The notes: generated from the letters alone by a model not told the origin. A stretch of DNA of 64,000 nt from Flavilitoribacter nigricans DSM 23189 = NBRC 102662 (GCF_002646595.1 NZ_PDUD01000011.1:62001-126000); one strand, 5' to 3'. Positions 1-8,342 are shown, numbered from the stretch's first letter. Made by a program: numbers and translations.

Positions 1-345
1 CATCAACGTAACCGTGGTTTCGTACGGCTGGTAAAAGGGGTAGATCTCCGGGGTGGAACCGATGCCGTTGTCCTTTATTCCGGCCTCCAGAAAAATTTCC
101 GCCTCCCCGCTCATCAGCACGGGAACGGTAGCCGGCAACTGGTAGGCTCCGAGGAACTCGTCGTTGACGGTCACCCATACTTCGGTGATCTTTTCACTGG
201 CACTGCCCTGGACCAGTTCATCGGTCTGCAGGCTAAACGGTTCGATATAAAGAAAGGCCGGAACGGTTTCTTCCGGGTTGATGATATCGCACTGGAGGCA
301 AAATGTTGCCGTCAAAATCAATATACAATAGGTAATATACCTCAT
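1..345 (-). CDS. Putative lipoprotein, C-terminal part outside the window
   Basis: An open frame of 115 codons runs from an ATG at 343-345 leftward off the window edge. The first residues read MRYITYCILILTATFCLQCD, a hydrophobic signal segment ending in a Cys at residue 19 that could be a lipoprotein lipidation site. The mature part has beta-rich spacing (PAFLYIEPFSL, then ITEVWVTVND), which looks like an extracytoplasmic Ig-like or beta-sandwich domain. It lies 69 bp downstream of the Gfo/Idh gene on the same strand, so it probably ends that operon. I do not recognise a named family. Confidence 0.75.
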   Translation of the reverse strand, partial: MRYITYCILILTATFCLQCDIINPEETVPAFLYIEPFSLQTDELVQGSASEKITEVWVTVNDEFLGAYQLPATVPVLMSGEAEIFLEAGIKDNGIGSTPEIYPFYQPYETTVTLM

Positions 346-414
346 ATCTGTCCGATAAGTTTCGCGGGGATCTGGTTTGGGGCTGATCTTACTCCGGCCG
401 GGCCGGAAGCAGGT

Positions 415-1401
415 TTAGATCAATACCGACCGTCTTTCGATCTCCCCGATAATTTCGTAGGCCAGCTTCAGCGCGTGGTATCCGTCCTGGATGCTGACCG
501 GTGGCCGGCTGTCCTGCACGATACTGGTCGCCAGGCTTTCCAGCTCCATTTTGATGGAGTTGACCGGTTCGATATCCGGAGCCTGCATGTGCAGGAGTTT
601 CTTGCCGCGCGGTGTATCGAGTTCCATCAGGTCGGTATCCGGCAGGTCCGTGGCCGACTGGTCGAACAGGCGAATGATCTGGGCCTGCTTATCCAGAAAA
701 TCCAGGCTGATATAGGCATCCTGCTGGAACAAGCGCACTTTGCGCATTTGTTTGATCGATATCCGGCTGGCGGTCAGATTGGCCACACAACCATTCGCAA
801 ATTCAATGCGGGCGTTGGCAATATCCGGCGTGTCACTCACCACGGCTACTCCGCTGGCGCTGATGTGGCTCACCTCGGAGGGGACCATGCTCAGCAGAAT
901 GTCCAGATCGTGGATCATCAGGTCCAGTACCACAGAGACATCCGTACCCCGTGGATTGAAGATCGCCAGGCGGTGGGCTTCGATAAACATGGGGTTAAGC
1001 GGCATATTTTCCAGGGCCAGCAGCGCCGGATTGAATCGCTCTACGTGTCCTACCTGTACTTTGACGCCGGTTTCCTCGCTCAGTTTAACGAGCGCTTCGG
1101 CTTCCTGAATAGTGTGGGTGAGTGGTTTTTCGATGAAGATGTGTTTCCCCTTTTCCATGGCTTTCCGGGCCAGTTCGAAGTGGGTGGTGGTTGGGGTGAC
1201 GATATCGACTACTTCTACGGCTTCCATCAGGCTGTCCATATCGGGGAAGGAACGAATACCGTACGCTGCGGCCACTTTTTGGGCATTGGCCGGATCGGCA
1301 TCATAGAAACCGACCAGTTCGTACGTTTCACTAGCCATCAGAATGCACTTGATGTGGATCTTGCCCAAGTGCCCGGCTCCCAACACACCTATTTTTAACA
1401 T
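415..1401 (-). CDS. Gfo/Idh/MocA family oxidoreductase
   Basis: 328 residues. The N-terminus holds a Rossmann fold with GxGxxG (GVLGAGHLGK, residues 5-14). The family motif EKP with its catalytic-site lysine is at 91-93. The C-terminal half is the usual alpha/beta substrate domain (VLDLMIHDLDILLS). Members oxidise or reduce sugars, inositols or related polyols with bound NAD(P). The substrate cannot be told from sequence. It is cytoplasmic, with no signal peptide. It is followed by a lipoprotein gene and preceded by a small membrane protein gene on the same strand, so it is probably part of the promoter-2700 operon. Length is normal for the family. Confidence 0.92.
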   Translation of the reverse strand: MLKIGVLGAGHLGKIHIKCILMASETYELVGFYDADPANAQKVAAAYGIRSFPDMDSLMEAVEVVDIVTPTTTHFELARKAMEKGKHIFIEKPLTHTIQEAEALVKLSEETGVKVQVGHVERFNPALLALENMPLNPMFIEAHRLAIFNPRGTDVSVVLDLMIHDLDILLSMVPSEVSHISASGVAVVSDTPDIANARIEFANGCVANLTASRISIKQMRKVRLFQQDAYISLDFLDKQAQIIRLFDQSATDLPDTDLMELDTPRGKKLLHMQAPDIEPVNSIKMELESLATSIVQDSRPPVSIQDGYHALKLAYEIIGEIERRSVLI

Positions 1402-1489
1402 GGATATCGATTTGAAAATCCGGCTGCGGCCGGATCGGTTATTGTCTTGTTACGGATTGACCAGAACGGCCCGCGCCGATCAGCCATTG

Positions 1490-1789
1490 CTAGCGGTAGT
1501 ACATCAGTATGGCGCCGAAAAGGGTGATCAGAGTGATCAGTACCGTGGCCATCTTAATGGAATAGCGCATGTGGTTAACAAAGGTCTCGATCTCTTCCCG
1601 GAACTGAGGATAACGCGGATAGATCTCTTCCTCCATCTTCTTGCGATTGAAGATATGTGACGCCCCGAATTCCACTTCGTTCTGAACCAGTATTTTGTAA
1701 GTTTTCAGAACGCGAACCCGAAAGTACACATTCACAAATAGCATGGCTATAAACAGACCGATCACTATGGTAATCAACAATACAAACAT
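1490..1789 (-). CDS. Small two-helix membrane protein
   Basis: 99 residues with a hydrophobic helix at about 1-24 and another at about 78-98. They flank a charged middle with many Glu, Lys and Arg residues (NRKKMEEEIYPRYPQF). Its start lies 3 bp after the stop of the biotin carrier gene, so the two are almost certainly co-transcribed. I do not recognise a named family. The layout suggests a hairpin inner-membrane protein with a cytoplasmic loop. Confidence 0.75.
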   Translation of the reverse strand: MFVLLITIVIGLFIAMLFVNVYFRVRVLKTYKILVQNEVEFGASHIFNRKKMEEEIYPRYPQFREEIETFVNHMRYSIKMATVLITLITLFGAILMYYR

Positions 1790-1792
1790 GAG

Positions 1793-2266
1793 TTATTCCA
1801 TTTCGATCAACAATTGACCCTTTTCCACCGCATTTCCTTCCTCCGTATGAATACTCTTGATCTTACCGTCCGCCACCGCCTTGATCACGTTTTCCATTTT
1901 CATGGCTTCGAGTACTACCAGCAGATCGCCGGTCTGGACTTCCTGCCCCTCCGCCACTTCGATCTTCAACACCAGGCCCGGCATGGGAGCCTTGATGTCC
2001 TTCATCTGGTGCTGATTGGTCACCTGGAGGCCGAGCTGATCGATCAGTTGATCGTATTCGTCTTCCAGTCTGACGGTAAAGAGTTTTCCGTTGAGCTGCA
2101 GTTTGAGTACCCGTTTGTCCCAGTCGACAGCGTGTAAAACCGCTTCGTAGGCTTTCCGCCCGGCTAAAACGTGAAATCGCCCTTCACCGGTAGGGATCAG
2201 ATCGATACCTTCGGAGGAAAGATCTGCAAACTCAAATTGTTCGTCAACGATAGCTTTGTACTTCAT
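1793..2266 (-). CDS. Biotin carboxyl carrier protein (biotinyl domain)
   Basis: 157 residues. The last 70 form a biotinyl/lipoyl domain with the biotinylation motif EAMKMEN, the modified lysine being K123. The hinge motif APMPG is at about 93-97. The N-terminal 85 residues match the linker part found in stand-alone carriers of propionyl-/methylmalonyl-CoA-type carboxylases. Its ATG overlaps the stop of the upstream membrane protein gene by four bases (ATGA). The carboxylase and carboxyltransferase subunits are not in this window, so the partner enzyme is unknown. An acyl-CoA carboxylase or decarboxylase pump is equally possible. Confidence 0.92.
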   Translation of the reverse strand: MKYKAIVDEQFEFADLSSEGIDLIPTGEGRFHVLAGRKAYEAVLHAVDWDKRVLKLQLNGKLFTVRLEDEYDQLIDQLGLQVTNQHQMKDIKAPMPGLVLKIEVAEGQEVQTGDLLVVLEAMKMENVIKAVADGKIKSIHTEEGNAVEKGQLLIEME

Positions 2267-2646
2267 ACCTTGGATTTGCCGAGTTTCATCATGAAGAACG
2301 TTTCGAAAGCGGTAAAGATCAGATATATACCGAAGAAAGGCAGAATGAAGGCTTTGCCTTCGGGTTTGGCCAGCTGCAGGTAGGCGTAGATCACCATGAT
2401 GGCCATGAACATCTTACCGATGGTAAATCCCAGAACGACATTGGTGAAATCATTTTTATTCTCACTCCGGGCGCCGCGTTTTCCGGCGTAATACATCAAA
2501 ACACTCAGCCCGATGAAACCCACCAGACTGATCCAGGACAGTGACGCGTGTGCCTGTAGCTGGGGCAGTTGATTCAGAAAATACAGCCCGGCGGCTACCG
2601 CTACGGACAGGATCAACAGCTGAATAAAAAAATGTTTAGCCTCCAT
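2263..2646 (-). CDS. AtpI-like four-helix membrane protein
   Basis: 127 residues from the ATG at 2644-2646. That start is chosen because a near-consensus promoter sits just upstream and the next upstream Met gives a polar, unlikely N-terminus. Four hydrophobic segments are visible at about 5-25, 36-55, 71-90 and 98-118, with a basic loop [10 protein letters not shown] between the second and third. The size and its place next to AtpZ resemble ATP synthase subunit I-like proteins of Bacteroidota. No F-type ATPase genes are in view. It overlaps the biotin carrier gene by four bases. Confidence 0.78.
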   Translation of the reverse strand: MEAKHFFIQLLILSVAVAAGLYFLNQLPQLQAHASLSWISLVGFIGLSVLMYYAGKRGARSENKNDFTNVVLGFTIGKMFMAIMVIYAYLQLAKPEGKAFILPFFGIYLIFTAFETFFMMKLGKSKV

Positions 2647-2676
2647 ATTTTTGCCGTCAGTTAGATAATACCGGCA

Positions 2677-2708
2677 CAAAGCTAAACCGCCGGGGTTATA
2701 AATACAAA
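2677..2708 (-). promoter_or_regulatory. Bacteroidota-type promoter for the AtpI-like/biotin carrier operon
   Basis: On the minus strand, TTTG (2708-2705) is followed after exactly 20 bases by TAGCTTTG (2684-2677). This matches the Bacteroidota -33/-7 consensus TTTG-N19/20-TAnnTTTG. It predicts a transcript start about 24 bases before the ATG at 2646. The -33 box overlaps the end of the preceding terminator hairpin. Confidence 0.68.
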
Positions 2709-2735
2709 CAGCCGGATAAAAATTACCCGGCTGTT
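2701..2735 (-). terminator. Rho-independent terminator after atpZ
   Basis: A perfect 9-bp inverted repeat (AACAGCCGG at 2707-2715 and CCGGCTGTT at 2727-2735) has an 11-base loop. On the minus strand it is followed by a T-rich run (TTTGTATTT). It would end the bactofilin-atpZ transcript. Confidence 0.7.
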
Positions 2736-2780
2736 GGTGGTGTGCATGCAGCTTTCAGAAGGAAATGATCACTGCATTGA

Positions 2781-3014
2781 TTACTTATTAGTAAAGAGGT
2801 CCTTCAGGGAAACGTACAGGGCCGCAAAAATGGATAGCAACGCCAGCCCTACGGTAAACCAGGGTGTGTTGGTCTGGAATTTTTCATCCAGCCACATACC
2901 GGAGTAGGTACCGATGAGTATGATCACCCCCATTTGGATGGCCATACCGGAGTACTTCATATAATTCTGCGTACCCTTGCGGATCTTGTCCTTTTCGTCT
3001 TCCTGATTTTCCAC
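2781..3014 (-). CDS. atpZ: AtpZ/AtpI family protein
   Basis: 77 residues. A short charged N-terminus (about 1-16) is followed by a first membrane helix containing GMAIQMGVIILIGTYSG, the signature GTYxGxWLDxKF and a second helix. This is the form of AtpZ, a small protein found with F-type ATP synthases and implicated in their assembly or in Mg2+ supply. The synthase genes are not in this window. It starts 8 bp after the bactofilin gene on the same strand, a pairing I recall from other Bacteroidota. A terminator follows. Confidence 0.85.
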   Translation of the reverse strand: MENQEDEKDKIRKGTQNYMKYSGMAIQMGVIILIGTYSGMWLDEKFQTNTPWFTVGLALLSIFAALYVSLKDLFTNK

Positions 3015-3022
3015 GTCGGAAC

Positions 3023-3499
3023 TTAGACTTTGCTGGGCTGCCCAACTTTGGACGCCGAAGGATTCATCGCTTTCTGGTCATTAGAATTCACTCTTTTTTC
3101 GCCAACCAGATTCAGGTTACCGCTGACCAGAGCGCCAGACTGTACAATGAGTTTATTGTAAGTGACATCACCACTTACTTTCGCGCTTTCGCGAATATTA
3201 AGTACTTCGCTCACGTTCAGGATACCTTCGAATTTACCCTCGATCATTGCATTCTTGCAACGGATCTCACCTTCTACCAGGCCGGTGGGACCAATGATCA
3301 CTTTGGCATCACAGAACAATTTACCCTTGATGGTGCCGTCTACCCGGAAGTCGTTCTTGGAATTAACCGAACCGTCTACAACGGTGCCTTGCACCAGGCT
3401 GTTCAGGGAGTGGCTACCGCCACTGGATGAGGATGAAGAACTGGATTTGCTTTTTGTAGCCTCCTTGTCGTTACTGCTGCTGTTTCCAAACATCGCCAT
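3023..3499 (-). CDS. Bactofilin (polymer-forming cytoskeletal protein)
   Basis: 158 residues. Residues 1-37 are low-complexity Ser/Lys/Gly. The bactofilin beta-helix core runs from about residue 40 to 135 and starts with the typical VQGTVVDGSVNSKNDFRVDG and IKGKLFCDAKVIIGPTG patterns. A disordered tail follows. Bactofilins self-assemble into membrane-associated filaments that position cell-wall or surface machinery. The start could be the Met at 3499 or the one two codons later (MFGNSSS). It leads a two-gene transcript with atpZ. Confidence 0.92.
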   Translation of the reverse strand: MAMFGNSSSNDKEATKSKSSSSSSSSGGSHSLNSLVQGTVVDGSVNSKNDFRVDGTIKGKLFCDAKVIIGPTGLVEGEIRCKNAMIEGKFEGILNVSEVLNIRESAKVSGDVTYNKLIVQSGALVSGNLNLVGEKRVNSNDQKAMNPSASKVGQPSKV

Positions 3500-3582
3500 G
3501 TTTTCGATTTTTCTAGGTTAAGAATCGTGTTTACTCATAGAATAGAGGGGAAAATCCCCAGCAATATAGAAAAATTGGTCGG

Positions 3583-3590
3583 CAAAAATA
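3583..3590 (-). promoter_or_regulatory. Candidate -7 element upstream of bactofilin
   Basis: The minus strand reads TATTTTTG, an exact match to TAnnTTTG, about 85 bp before the bactofilin ATG. No good -33 TTTG lies at 19-20 bp, so this is only a candidate. A small GGGG/CCCC hairpin (3547-3560) lies in the predicted leader. Confidence 0.38.
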
Positions 3591-3727
3591 TACATTATCG
3601 CCCAATTTTCAGGTAGTGGGGTAGATGCAATTATCCTGCTTCCATTACGAATGGAAGCAGGATAGGCAATTAGATGAACCCGCCGGGCGGGTGCGATTGG
3701 GGTTGATAAGAAGAGCGAAAGAATTGA

Positions 3728-4780
3728 TTACCAGGGGCAGTATACACCTCTGTTCTGAGGACCGCAGATCTTGTACTGCAGTGCGAATTCAAATCCGCCA
3801 ACGCCTTTACTGGCCGGGCGCAGCGGTGAAACGTTTACGTCGTAGCTGAAGCCTAGTGTGAAATTATCGTAATCGAAGCGGGTAGACAGAATAACTGCAT
3901 CCGTCAGGATCCCTTGCGGTACTTTATTGGCAATACGCGCCCAAACCCCCAACTGGAAGGACTGGACACTCTGTGCGGTACGGCCCATCCGGAAACGGAA
4001 ACTGGTACCGGCGTTCACCTGAAAGGAAGGTCCCTGGCTCATTACAATTACTCCCGGCAGTACACCGATGTTGCCCCGGCGACCGGAGAACTCACCACCG
4101 GCATGTACAGTAAAGCGGCTGTAGATCAGGTCTTCCGCTTCCGTGCTGAAGGACTGGTTGGCGCGATTCAGGTGATGGAAAGCACCACCGAAATACAGGC
4201 TGTTGTGCTCATCAAAAACGCTGAACCACAACAAACCGGCAGCCAGATCGGCAAAGATAAAGTTGTCGCGATCGAAGCTGTTTTCCTGAGAAGGCAAATT
4301 GGGATCGAAGCCGCCCTCACCGTCGTGCTGGGTTCCCCAGCGTAGGTTGATGAAGTCGATACTGCGCTGGGCAACACCCCCTTCACCGCCGACCACCAGA
4401 TAGTGGCTGCTCTTGCGATCACCTCCCATCCGCTTGGCGTAGGCCAGGGACAGTTTACCCGTCAGGGTGGAGAAATTGGATTCACCGGCACGGTCTCCCC
4501 AGAAAGTACCACCCACTCCGAAGTTGTCGTAGCGACCGACGGGGATCTTCTGATCGTAGGATACAGAATAAGTACTGTAAGCATTGGACCGCATTACGCT
4601 GGCCCATTGATTGCGGTAGTTGGCCGCTAATCGTATGTTACAGTTCATCACCCCGGTCATGGCTGGGTTCAGGTTCAAAGGTGATAGGTAGAACTGAGAA
4701 AAGTGGATATCCTGACCACTTAGTGACGTGATTCCAAAGGTCACTAAAGCCACCATCAGTAGGGACTTCAAATGATTCAT
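3728..4780 (-). CDS. PorP/SprF family type IX secretion membrane protein
   Basis: 350 residues from the ATG at 4778-4780, which begins a signal peptide MNHLKSLLMVALVTFGITSL ending before Gln. The mature start QDIHFSQFYLSPLNLNPAMT and the following NYRNQW are the PorP/SprF hallmark. The rest is amphipathic beta strands typical of an outer-membrane barrel. PorP/SprF proteins work with the T9SS and often anchor particular cargo such as the SprB adhesin. This copy stands alone, away from the porU-gldJ block, and the C-terminus ends GVYCPW. Transcription reads away from the octamer repeat array. Confidence 0.92.
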   Translation of the reverse strand: MNHLKSLLMVALVTFGITSLSGQDIHFSQFYLSPLNLNPAMTGVMNCNIRLAANYRNQWASVMRSNAYSTYSVSYDQKIPVGRYDNFGVGGTFWGDRAGESNFSTLTGKLSLAYAKRMGGDRKSSHYLVVGGEGGVAQRSIDFINLRWGTQHDGEGGFDPNLPSQENSFDRDNFIFADLAAGLLWFSVFDEHNSLYFGGAFHHLNRANQSFSTEAEDLIYSRFTVHAGGEFSGRRGNIGVLPGVIVMSQGPSFQVNAGTSFRFRMGRTAQSVQSFQLGVWARIANKVPQGILTDAVILSTRFDYDNFTLGFSYDVNVSPLRPASKGVGGFEFALQYKICGPQNRGVYCPW

Positions 4781-4837
4781 ACAAGTTTGGTTTGTATATC
4801 TTCTGCTCAAATGCTCCGATTTTGCCGGTTCGAGCTA

Positions 4838-4871
4838 CAATAATAAGCAAAGCAAGGGAATTCCTCGCAAA
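4838..4871 (-). promoter_or_regulatory. Candidate promoter of the solitary porP/sprF gene
   Basis: On the minus strand TTTG (4871-4868) is followed after 22 bases by TATTATTG (4845-4838), one mismatch from TAnnTTTG. It lies 58 bp before the chosen ATG. The spacing is slightly long, so support is moderate. Confidence 0.38.
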
Positions 4872-5169
4872 AAATATGTTAAATACCCCTGCAATCTAGC
4901 AAGAGGTAGGTTTCCTAAAAGGACAGGTCTATTTCAGTAAGAATGTCAATCTCCTGACCCCATTATATTATTGTGTGCTTAAGGGCAGTTGTTGAAAAAA
5001 TGAATATTTATGAGAGTAGTAGTTGGAGTTGCAAGATAAAGAACAATCCTCAAACGATAGGGGGCAAAAAATTATTTTCACAAAGATACAAAAGATATAT
5101 TGATAGAGGAAGGCCGAAAGTGGAAGGAGTTGCAGATGAGGGGGGAATTGTGACAAGGAGACCTCGTGA
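4872..5169. other. Intergenic stretch without recognised content
   Basis: AT-rich sequence between the porP/sprF promoter and the octamer array. Short open frames exist on both strands, but they run into the repeat array, have low-complexity translations and no family resemblance. I see no RNA gene or strong hairpin here. Confidence 0.5.
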
Positions 5170-5307
5170 GTGGGAGAGTTGGAGACAGGGAGATCGGGAG
5201 ATTGGGAGACTGGGAGAGGGGGTGACTTGGTGACAGGGTGAGTATACCTGCGCCCCAGGTCGCCCACTCACCCAGTCACCCAGTCTCCCCGTCACCAAGT
5301 CACCGTG
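5170..5307. repeat. Two opposed arrays of a degenerate 8-bp repeat
   Basis: From 5170 to 5241 there are nine consecutive octamers of the form NNGGGAGA, shifting to NNGGGTGA. From 5260 to 5307 there are six octamers of the complementary form TCACCCNN, in strict 8-bp phase. The arms contain a perfect 14-bp inverted repeat (GGTGACTTGGTGAC at 5220-5233, its complement at 5291-5304). The right arm ends exactly at the stop codon of the TonB-dependent receptor. The strand asymmetry (purine-rich then pyrimidine-rich) would let the region fold into a long hairpin. Confidence 0.85.
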
Positions 5308-7539
5308 TCAAAACCGAAAGCTCACCTTTCCCCGCAAAAAGAAAGGCGTACCGGGGGTATAGTGCAGTTCCTCGATGGGAGCGTCCTCATTGCGCAGTCT
5401 GGATTCGGTGGCAAACTGGGCCTCATTCCACTCCGTATCGAAGAGGTTGTCGATGATCAGGCTGAAAGTGGTTTTATTCCAGGTATAATTGGCGTTGAGA
5501 TCGGTAATGAAATACCCGATCGCCGTGATACTGCCGTCTTCGTTGGCCGGGCGGTCTTTGATGTACCGGTAGCGGAGGCCGCCGGAGAAGCCGCCTTTGG
5601 ATTGGTAGACGATACCGCCCACGGCGGTCAGGTCCGGAGCCAGGGGAATGTAGTTGGCTCCTTCCGGCTCCTCGATGGCCCGCGCGAAGGTATAGTTGAT
5701 ATCCGAATCCAGGAAAAAGCGATCACTGATCTGGTACCGCAGCCCGAAATCGATACCCGTCCGGCGGGTTTTGCCACTGGGTTCCACGATGCCTGCATCG
5801 CCTACATATACGAATTCCTGCTGCAGGTAGAGATACCACAGGGCCGTATTGAACCACAGGCGGGGCAGGGGTTTCCAGACGGTACCCAGGTCTACGCCGT
5901 AAGCCGCCGGCAGGATCTGTTCGCCGCTGCGGGCCACTACCACGCGCGTATCATTGGAGTGGAAGCCCATCCCGGATTTCAGGAAGATCTGCCAGAAGGG
6001 ACTTGGATTGTACATGAAGTTCAACTTGGGACTAACGATGGCTTTCCCTTCGGAAAGGGTGCGGTAGGCCGTTGTGAGATTATCGACGTAATCAAACTTG
6101 AGGTAATCCAGCCGAACTCCCGGATTGATCAGAAAATTTCCGATCTCGAACTCGGAATTGACGAAACCGTAGAGGTTGGATTCGTTGATGTCACCCCGGG
6201 CGATCTCTTCGAGTGTCGTTTTCCGGTTGGCAGTCCGGGCCAGTTGATTGTCGTTGATCTGATCGTAGCGCAGACCCAGTCCGGCCTGCAGATCGATATC
6301 CATATCACCGGGTTCGAACTGGCGGTGGTACACACTTTGTAAACCAAAAATATTACGGTCCTCTACCTGGCGGATCTGATCACCGTTTACCGGGTCTTCG
6401 AGGAAAAAGGTGAAATTGGAGAACAGCTCGAAGTCGTAATGGCTGTAGAAGGCATTACTTTTAATGAAGCTGTTGCCGTCGATATTGCGCGTGTGGTTTA
6501 TGGCGATATTGGACCGGCTGGTGAAGCCCCCTTCCGTGTCGTCAATAGCACCGAACCGGGTGATGATCCCGGCATCCACGGCCCGCTGGGGGATCTGTCC
6601 GGAAGCATCCCATTTGCTGTCGAAATGTGAGGCCTGAATGGATAGTTTATCATTACCCGGCAGATTGACGGTGTATTTACCCATCAGGTTGATGCGGTTG
6701 AAGTGCTGGGAAGATTCAAAAGGACCGTCCGTAAGGATATATTCCCCGGCAATGTAGGCCTGGTGATCGCTGCCGGCGGGCAGGAGATCAAACATACCGA
6801 CGGTCCGGGTGGAATTGAACTGGCCGTATTCTACACTGGCCATACTGCTGCCCAGTCTTTCTTTGGTCTGAAATTCGATGTAACCGGCAGTGGTGAAATT
6901 CCCCTTGTCCGCATAATAAGGCCCTTTGCTGAAATCCACCCGTTCGACGGTTTCCGGGATCAGGAAATGCAGATCGGAATATCCCTGTCCGTGCGCGTGT
7001 GACACCATATTAACGGGCATGCCGTCCACACTGATGTTGATATCTGTACCGTGATCGATGTCAAAACCGCGCAAAAAGATCTGCTCGGCCTTGCCGCCAC
7101 CCGCGTGTTGGGCAATGAACAGACCAGGTATTTTCCGCAGGATCTCCTGGGAAGAATTAACGGGATTATTGCGCAGGTCGATCTGCGAGATCTGGTTCAG
7201 GGAATTGTTCTGGTTGGAAATGACCACCTGATCCAGATTGATGGGCGCCTCCCGCAGGGTGATGACCATCGGCTCGGAAAAATCCTTGGATTCCAGTACC
7301 AGCGATTGGGTGCTAAAGCCGATAAAACTGATCTTCAGGGTATCTCCGGGCTGGAAGCCGTCGTGCTTGAACGCACCCAGTTCATTGGTGTGGGTATGTT
7401 GGGAAACATCGTTGGAAAGAATGTAGGCATCCTGGACAGGTATGCCGTTCTTATCTACCACCTTACCTTGCAGGATCTGGGCATGGAGCGAACTAAAGGC
7501 CAATAAACTTAAGCATACTAAGAGTAGGTATTTATACAT
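5308..7539 (-). CDS. TonB-dependent outer membrane receptor, probably for a metal ion
   Basis: 743 residues from the ATG at 7537-7539, chosen because it starts a clean signal peptide MYKYLLLVCLSLLAFSSLHA. An N-terminal carboxypeptidase-like beta-sandwich follows (GKVVDKNGIPVQDAYI, about 22-100). Next comes the plug domain (NPVNSSQEILRKIPGLFIAQ, FLRGFDIDHGTD, about 125-250), then the 22-strand barrel ending in an aromatic residue (VSFRF). The neighbouring gene to the right encodes a His-rich exported protein, which suggests metal uptake. The substrate is inference. The stop codon touches the octamer array. Confidence 0.92.
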   Translation of the reverse strand: MYKYLLLVCLSLLAFSSLHAQILQGKVVDKNGIPVQDAYILSNDVSQHTHTNELGAFKHDGFQPGDTLKISFIGFSTQSLVLESKDFSEPMVITLREAPINLDQVVISNQNNSLNQISQIDLRNNPVNSSQEILRKIPGLFIAQHAGGGKAEQIFLRGFDIDHGTDINISVDGMPVNMVSHAHGQGYSDLHFLIPETVERVDFSKGPYYADKGNFTTAGYIEFQTKERLGSSMASVEYGQFNSTRTVGMFDLLPAGSDHQAYIAGEYILTDGPFESSQHFNRINLMGKYTVNLPGNDKLSIQASHFDSKWDASGQIPQRAVDAGIITRFGAIDDTEGGFTSRSNIAINHTRNIDGNSFIKSNAFYSHYDFELFSNFTFFLEDPVNGDQIRQVEDRNIFGLQSVYHRQFEPGDMDIDLQAGLGLRYDQINDNQLARTANRKTTLEEIARGDINESNLYGFVNSEFEIGNFLINPGVRLDYLKFDYVDNLTTAYRTLSEGKAIVSPKLNFMYNPSPFWQIFLKSGMGFHSNDTRVVVARSGEQILPAAYGVDLGTVWKPLPRLWFNTALWYLYLQQEFVYVGDAGIVEPSGKTRRTGIDFGLRYQISDRFFLDSDINYTFARAIEEPEGANYIPLAPDLTAVGGIVYQSKGGFSGGLRYRYIKDRPANEDGSITAIGYFITDLNANYTWNKTTFSLIIDNLFDTEWNEAQFATESRLRNEDAPIEELHYTPGTPFFLRGKVSFRF

Positions 7540-7780
7540 AATGATCACAATTATTCGGTACGCTTTCAATCGGCCGATAGTCAGCTCGGGAGCGTACACG
7601 GAAATAGAGGGGAGAAAACCGGCTGCGGCTTTTTCAATCCCCGGGAAAAGAAATAATGCCTGGATAATAGATAGCGCCGGGCGAACCGCCGCCGCGTTTA
7701 TCCACAGCAAAATGAAAAATTGAAGGAAAAATGAGGCCCGTACCGGATGAGCTAAGGGTCAGGTCCGACCGGCTGAATGG

Positions 7781-8215
7781 TTAGGCCAGGGCCGAAAACT
7801 TTGGAGGCGGAGTAGGAATGGTGGAAAATACCTTAGAGACCGGATAAACCGGGTTTACCGGATTAGCCGGCCCCGAAGAGATGAAAAAGGCAATTGGATC
7901 GATAATGGATCTATGTTCAGGATTTTTTTTCTTGAGATGCTGTTGCTGGTCCTCCTGGGCCGGGGGGGCATCCTGTGCAGGATCTCCCAGCGAATCTTCA
8001 ATAGTTTCCAGTACGACGTGCCGGTGGGTGTGTACCTCACCGTCCTCGTGTGCATGTTGGTAGTAGGAATGTTGAAATTCGGTACTAAACTCTTTCGCCA
8101 GGTGGACAACAGCGTGCAGGCCCTCCAACAGTAATCCCTGTACCGAACCGGCCAGGTATGCGGTAAGCAGACCGGTCAGAATAAGGATCTTATATTTTCG
8201 GATAGAGGTTACCAT
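7781..8215 (-). CDS. His-rich exported protein, probable metal-binding partner of the TonB receptor
   Basis: 144 residues from the ATG at 8213-8215. A TTG at 8248 in frame lies inside a candidate operator and is not favoured. A hydrophobic segment at about 8-30 is followed by a cluster of His at 34, 38, 49, 54, 56, 62, 64 and 66 (QHAHEDGEVHTHRH), then an acidic/proline-rich region. The design resembles DUF2946-type and other small periplasmic metal-binding proteins. It is encoded just upstream of, and in the same direction as, the TonB-dependent receptor, so the two probably form a metal-acquisition operon. No family assignment is certain. Confidence 0.78.
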   Translation of the reverse strand: MVTSIRKYKILILTGLLTAYLAGSVQGLLLEGLHAVVHLAKEFSTEFQHSYYQHAHEDGEVHTHRHVVLETIEDSLGDPAQDAPPAQEDQQQHLKKKNPEHRSIIDPIAFFISSGPANPVNPVYPVSKVFSTIPTPPPKFSALA

Positions 8216-8227
8216 TGCATATCGCCG

Positions 8228-8249
8228 TTTGTAACATATACGATGCAAA
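8228..8249. promoter_or_regulatory. Candidate operator (imperfect 22-bp palindrome)
   Basis: TTTGTAACATA/TACGATGCAAA is symmetric at 8 of 11 base pairs and lies 12 bp upstream of the His-rich gene's ATG. Its shape (TTTG arms, AT-rich centre) fits the dimeric sites of Fur-family metal regulators. No such regulator is encoded in the window. The link is inference. Confidence 0.35.
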
Positions 8250-8342
8250 GTTGTTTTTGGATCTTCGGATTAATTAAAATCCGTAATTCGCGATCGCAGT
8301 GTCATCTGCTCTTGCCGGCGTGCACCCGGGCACCGTGCCGGT

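Noticed and set aside
475-1398. Long plus-strand open frame opposite the Gfo/Idh gene
   Set aside because: It is the antisense shadow of a gene with clear family motifs. Its translation has no recognisable domain. The same reasoning removes the long antisense frames at 5305-6342, 8370-9185, 11412-12266 and 59422-60285.
4973-5298. Several overlapping open frames across the octamer arrays
   Set aside because: Low-complexity translations (Ser/Pro-rich) are produced by the 8-bp repeat itself and are not genes.
5308-7710. Longer TonB receptor start at 7710
   Set aside because: The extra 57 residues are not signal-like, while the Met at 7539 opens a perfect signal peptide.
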